Positions 40,854-44,167 of a stretch of 44,167 nucleotides of DNA are shown here, one piece after another. The notes under the pieces are model-generated. The model was given only the letters and a program-made list of their open reading frames with translations. It was not told where the DNA came from and did no database searches. The position numbers and the translations under genes are program-made. The DNA is from JAWWPY01 sp964412845. Its GTDB lineage: Bacteria; Actinomycetota; Actinomycetes; Streptosporangiales; Streptosporangiaceae. How positions within the stretch are numbered: position 1 is the stretch's first letter; the number at the start of each line of letters is the position of its first letter. The stretch lies in the NCBI GenBank assembly GCA_964412845.1, contig CAYPQM010000037.1, forward strand, positions 1-44,167, given 5' to 3'.

Positions 40854-41603
40854 TCAGGCCAGCGCGGCCGTGACCGCGTGCGGGGCGGCCGGTGCCGGGA
40901 GGAGCGTGGCGGTGCCCTGGACGCGCCGCCAGGCGCGGGCCCCCAGCACCTCCGCGAGGTGGCGTTCGACCGGCTCGGTCAGGTCCGGCACGCTGACCCG
41001 GCGGCCGGTCTCCGCGGACAGGCTGGAGACTCCGGCATCGCGGATGCCGCACGGCACGATGCGGTCGAACCAGCTCAGGTCGGGGTCACAGTTCAGGGCG
41101 AAGCCGTGCATCGTCACCCCGCGGGATACCCGGATGCCGATCGCGCCTACCTTCCGGTCCGGCCGCCCGGGCCCGGCGGTGCTGCCGGGCGTGCCGGGCA
41201 CCCAGACTCCGCTGCGCCCGTCCACCCGGGTGGTGGCCAGCCCGGCCTCCGCGCAGGCGCGGATCAGCGCCTCCTCGATGGCGCGCACGTAGGCGATCAC
41301 GTCCACCGGTTCGCCGAGCCGGATGATCGGGTACCCGACGAGCTGGCCCGGCCCATGCCAGGTGATCTGGCCGCCCCGGTCCACGTCGATCACCGGCGCG
41401 CCGGCGTCGCCAGCCGGCCGGTCGAGAGGGCTCGTCCGCCGGCCGGCCGTGTACACGGCCTCATGCTCCAGAAGCAGGCACACGTCCGGGATGTCGTCTG
41501 CGGCCCGGCGGTCGTGTAGCCGCCGCTGGAGTTCCCACCCTTCCGGATAGGGAACCGCCTCGGGCCCGAATCCAGCATGGATGTAGACGAGTTCGCTGGT
41601 CAC
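40854..41603 (-). CDS. lipB: Octanoyl-ACP:protein octanoyltransferase
   Basis: LipB moves octanoate from acyl carrier protein to the lipoyl domains of E2 proteins, before LipA inserts sulfur. The 249-residue protein has the family motifs: LLLEHEAVYTAGRR, VDRGGQITWHGPGQLVGYPIIRL, KVGAIGIRVSRGVTMHGFALNCDPDL with the catalytic lysine of VGAIG, and FDRIVPCGI with the catalytic cysteine. The C-terminal tail is Ala-rich. It is 3 kb from lipA rather than adjacent, due to the MFS/hisS-like insertion. Confidence 0.96.
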   Translation of the reverse strand: MTSELVYIHAGFGPEAVPYPEGWELQRRLHDRRAADDIPDVCLLLEHEAVYTAGRRTSPLDRPAGDAGAPVIDVDRGGQITWHGPGQLVGYPIIRLGEPVDVIAYVRAIEEALIRACAEAGLATTRVDGRSGVWVPGTPGSTAGPGRPDRKVGAIGIRVSRGVTMHGFALNCDPDLSWFDRIVPCGIRDAGVSSLSAETGRRVSVPDLTEPVERHLAEVLGARAWRRVQGTATLLPAPAAPHAVTAALA

Positions 41604-41731
41604 GGCGCCCAGCCTATCCGGCCCGGCCGGGCCGGCAATCCTGCCCGTCCCAGGGCATCAGCCCGATGGCCGGTGGGTAATAGCGGGAATAGCGGGACCA
41701 GCGGGTCGTTACCGTTACAGGAGGTATTCGC

Positions 41732-42382
41732 GTGCTGGACGAGACCGAACTGAGGCGGATGAGCCCGGATGAGCGGGCGCGCCTGGCGCGCGCGATCGGC
41801 GCGATTGACAGCCGGGTCTCGCCCGGACGGCCGATGGACCAGCGGCACCGCGCCATCGTGCTGGCCGGCATCATCATCTGCTGTATCGGGCTGGCCATCT
41901 GGATAGGCGTGCTGGCGGTCACGCTGCCCCGGTACTACCGCGCGGGCGGCTGGCGGGGCGCATGGGTCGGATTCGACCTGGCCCTGCTCGTCACCTTCGC
42001 GACGACCGCATGGGCCGCCTGGCGGCGCCGCCAGGTGCTGATCATCTGCCTGGTGGTGCTGGCCACCCTGCTGTGCTGCGACGCATGGTTCGACGTGACG
42101 CTGAACGTGCACACCAGCGGTTTCATGCTGAGCCTGCTGTCGGCGCTCTGCATTGAGCTGCCGCTGGCCGCGCTGGCGATCATCGGCGCCCGCCGGCTGG
42201 TCCGGCTCACCATCGGAACATTCGTGCCCTACCGGGATCCGGGGCAGCGGCTCCCGCTGTGGCGGGTGCCGCTGTTCGGCCTGGAGACGCAGGGACTGCG
42301 CGACCTGATCCCGGTCCAGCCGAGCTGTCCCCCGACGGAGGAGCTGCAGGCAGAACCGGCGGACAGCAGGGACGGCCGCTAA
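41732..42382 (+). CDS. Four-helix integral membrane protein of unknown function
   Basis: A 216-residue protein. The first 35 residues are charged (LDETELRRMSPDERARLARAIGAIDSRV), then four membrane helices come (IVLAGIIICCIGLAIWIGVLAV, WVGFDLALLVTFATTAWAAW, LIICLVVLATLLCCDAWFDVTL, FMLSLLSALCIELPLAALAII). The C-terminal part is soluble (GLETQGLRDLIPVQPSCPPTEEL). GTG 41732 has AGGAGG nine bases ahead. The end overlaps the end of the convergent TIGR01777 gene by four bases. It sits between lipB and TIGR01777, where the backbone order usually has nothing; no family recognised. Confidence 0.8.
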   Translation: MLDETELRRMSPDERARLARAIGAIDSRVSPGRPMDQRHRAIVLAGIIICCIGLAIWIGVLAVTLPRYYRAGGWRGAWVGFDLALLVTFATTAWAAWRRRQVLIICLVVLATLLCCDAWFDVTLNVHTSGFMLSLLSALCIELPLAALAIIGARRLVRLTIGTFVPYRDPGQRLPLWRVPLFGLETQGLRDLIPVQPSCPPTEELQAEPADSRDGR

Positions 42383-43287
42383 GGCACGGGCTGACCCAGT
42401 TCGGCGTTCAGCGCCGCCGCGAGGTCGGGGAAGGAGAACTCGAAGCCGGCCTCGGTGAGCCGCCGCGGCAGTACCCGGGCGCTGCTCAGCAGGTCGCTGG
42501 TGACCCCGCCGAGGGCGAGCGCCAGCACCGGGGAGGGAACGGCGAGCGCGGCAGGCCGGTGCAGTGCCCCGGCCAGCGCCGAGGTGAAGGCAGTGTTGGT
42601 CACCGGATGGGGCGTGGTCAGGTTGACCGGCCCGGACACCTCGTCATGATCAAGCAGGAACCGGGCTATCCGGGTCCAGTCGGCGAGCGTCACCCAGCTC
42701 ATCACCTGCGTGCCTGGACCCAGCCGGGCGCCGAGCCCGAGCCGGAACGGCGGCAGCATCCTGGCCAGCACGCCGCCCTGCCGGCTGATCACGATGCCGG
42801 TCCGCAGGGTGACGACGCGCAGGCCCGCCTCACGGGCCGGGTCGGCGGCCGCCTCCCAGTCCCTGACCACATCGGCCAGGAACCCGGCGCCGGCGGGCGT
42901 GGATTCGTCCACTTCCCGCCCGCCGGTATCCCCGTACCAGCCAATAGCAGACCCAGACAGCAGCACGGATGGTCCGCCGTCCATGTCGGCCAGCAGCCCG
43001 GCGAGCGTGTGGGTGCCAGTGACCCGGCTGGCGCGGATCTTCTCCTTGTACGCGGCGGTCCAGCGATGGTCGGCGACACCGGCCCCGGCCAGGTTCAGCA
43101 CGGCTGCGACGCCGCGCAGCGCCGCCGGGTCCAGCCCGCCACGTGGCGCCTGCGGATCCCAGCTGATCTCATCGGCGGACCGGGGTGCCCGCCGGACCAG
43201 CCGGATCACCTCGTCGCCGTCGTGCCGGAGCGCGGTGACCAGGCCGGTGCCGATCAGGCCTGACGATCCCGTGATGGCGATTCTCAT
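42379..43287 (-). CDS. TIGR01777 family NAD(P)-binding epimerase/oxidoreductase
   Basis: A 302-residue SDR-like protein. The N terminus MRIAITGSSGLIGTGLVTAL is a Rossmann G-x-x-G-x-x-G motif, followed by VLNLAGAGVADHRWTAAYKEKIRASRVTGTHTLA, SGSAIGWYGDTGGREVDE with the SDR Tyr, LRTGIVISRQGG, and a C-terminal DUF1731-like tail (LPRRLTEAGFEFSFPDLAAALNAELG). Members are present near lipB/lipA and the E2 gene in Actinobacteria; the substrate is unknown. Confidence 0.95.
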   Translation of the reverse strand: MRIAITGSSGLIGTGLVTALRHDGDEVIRLVRRAPRSADEISWDPQAPRGGLDPAALRGVAAVLNLAGAGVADHRWTAAYKEKIRASRVTGTHTLAGLLADMDGGPSVLLSGSAIGWYGDTGGREVDESTPAGAGFLADVVRDWEAAADPAREAGLRVVTLRTGIVISRQGGVLARMLPPFRLGLGARLGPGTQVMSWVTLADWTRIARFLLDHDEVSGPVNLTTPHPVTNTAFTSALAGALHRPAALAVPSPVLALALGGVTSDLLSSARVLPRRLTEAGFEFSFPDLAAALNAELGQPVP

Positions 43288-43346
43288 GCTGTCCCCCTAC
43301 CCACGTTTGCCCTCGCCACCAGGGCTGACGTGGCCGCGGGCGCTGG

Positions 43347-44167
43347 TTACAGGCCTAGTTCCGCCTCGAACGCGCCTTCCTCCAGGCGTGCCTTCACGGT
43401 GGCCAGGAACCGTGCCGCGTCCGCGCCGTCAACCAGCCGGTGGTCGTAGGTGAGGGCCAGGTAGACCATGGAGCGCACGGTGATCACCTCGCCCAGCGCC
43501 GGGTCCTCCATCACTACCGGGCGCTTGACCACGGTGCCGGTGCCCAGGATGGCCACCTGCGGCTGGTTGATGATCGGGGTGTCGAACAGGGCGCCCCGGC
43601 TGCCGGTGTTGGTCAGGGTGAAGGTACCCCCGGCCAGGTCATCGGGGCTGACCTGGCCGCCCCGGGTGCGCTGGGCGAGATCGGCGATCTTGCGGGCCAG
43701 GCCGCCGACGTTGAGATCGCCGGCGTTGCGGATGACCGGGACCATGAGGCCGCGCTCGGTGTCCACGGCGACGCCGAGATGCTCGGCGTCGTGGTAAGTG
43801 ACCTGGCTGCCGTTCGGGTCGATGATCGCATTGAGCCGGGGGTGCACCTTCAGTGCCTCGACCGCGGCCAGCGCGAAGAACGGCAGGAACGACAGTTTGA
43901 CGCCCTCGCGCGCCTCGAAGTCCGCCTTGGCCCGATCCCTGAGCCGGGCGATGGCGGTGACGTCCGCCTCGACCACCGTGGTGAGCTGCGCGGACGTCTG
44001 CAGTGACTCCACCATGCGGCGGGCGATGAGCTGCCGGGCCCGCGACATCGGCTCGGTGGTCCCGCGGAGGGTGGAGGGCTCGACCGGGCGCCGGGCGGAC
44101 GGTGCGGCGGCTGCTGACGGCAATCGAGCGGCTGAAGTGAAAAACGGAATACAGCGTCGCCCGCCAT
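43347..44167 (-). CDS. sucB: 2-oxoacid dehydrogenase E2 (dihydrolipoamide acyltransferase), 5' partial
   Basis: The catalytic domain of an E2 acyltransferase (SucB/DlaT type), whose lipoyl domain is the target of LipB and LipA. The visible part starts in a Pro/Ala linker and reads RGTTEPMSRARQLIARRMVESLQTSAQLTTVVEADVTAIARLR, then the PHFALAAVEALKVHPRLNAII-like region, GVAVDTERGLMVPVIRNAG, FTLTNTGSRGALFDTPIINQPQVAILGTG, and the active-site motif LTYDHRLVDGADAARFL. The lipoyl and E1-binding domains lie beyond the window edge. The frame stays open to base 44167, but the last 45 bases encode CIPFFTSAAR-like residues that are unlike the linker. Gene name follows context; dlaT is an alternative symbol. 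Confidence 0.93.
   Translation of the reverse strand, partial: GGRRCIPFFTSAARLPSAAAAPSARRPVEPSTLRGTTEPMSRARQLIARRMVESLQTSAQLTTVVEADVTAIARLRDRAKADFEAREGVKLSFLPFFALAAVEALKVHPRLNAIIDPNGSQVTYHDAEHLGVAVDTERGLMVPVIRNAGDLNVGGLARKIADLAQRTRGGQVSPDDLAGGTFTLTNTGSRGALFDTPIINQPQVAILGTGTVVKRPVVMEDPALGEVITVRSMVYLALTYDHRLVDGADAARFLATVKARLEEGAFEAELGL

Overview
The window is a 44 kb piece of a very GC-rich actinobacterial chromosome. Support comes from strong third-position G/C bias, frequent GTG starts, and a housekeeping backbone typical of Actinobacteria: glnE, glnA, an RDD membrane protein, a DUF4191 protein, lipA, lipB, a TIGR01777 epimerase and a 2-oxoacid dehydrogenase E2 gene (sucB/dlaT). The many regulators and catabolic genes fit a soil-type, possibly filamentous, actinomycete. 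I cannot name a genus. Both end genes (glnE and the E2 gene) are cut by the window edges.

The backbone is interrupted by accessory blocks. From 2.2 to 17.3 kb, between glnE and the convergent glnA, there are small membrane and hypothetical proteins, a transposase remnant, an AraC-type regulator, and a phosphoesterase with an unusual Cys/Trp 11-residue repeat at its N terminus plus a small membrane partner. Next come a BTAD/AAA (SARP-like) regulator divergent from a methyltransferase, a TIGR03086 protein and a phosphotransferase, then a DrrAB-like ABC exporter broken by a false assembly gap, and an EEP-fold phosphatase/nuclease. glnA has a good GlnR-type box upstream and a perfect 20-bp stem-loop downstream.

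From 19.6 to 35.9 kb, between the RDD gene and DUF4191, lies a catabolic island. It holds a complete Liv-type ABC importer (lipoprotein, two permeases, two ATPases), a convergent operon of an aldehyde dehydrogenase and a ThDP-dependent decarboxylase/synthase-like enzyme, an orphan sensor kinase, a PadR regulator, a DUF1697 protein and a GntR/FCD regulator. It ends with a two-component flavin monooxygenase (reductase plus acyl-CoA-dehydrogenase-like oxygenase) divergent from a LigB/LigA-type class III extradiol dioxygenase. An AT-rich element, YTATAATCAWWAT-like, occurs in front of four transcription units of the island (importer, GntR gene, monooxygenase, dioxygenase) and suggests one regulon. 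The predicted dioxygenase keeps its iron ligands but lacks the usual catalytic histidine. The simplest reading is a pathway that imports, hydroxylates and ring-cleaves an unidentified aromatic or phenolic compound.

From 36 to 44 kb the lipoate genes are interspersed with an MFS exporter divergent from a histidyl-tRNA synthetase-like gene, a small hypothetical gene and a four-helix membrane protein. No rRNA, tRNA, CRISPR array or intact mobile element was recognised.
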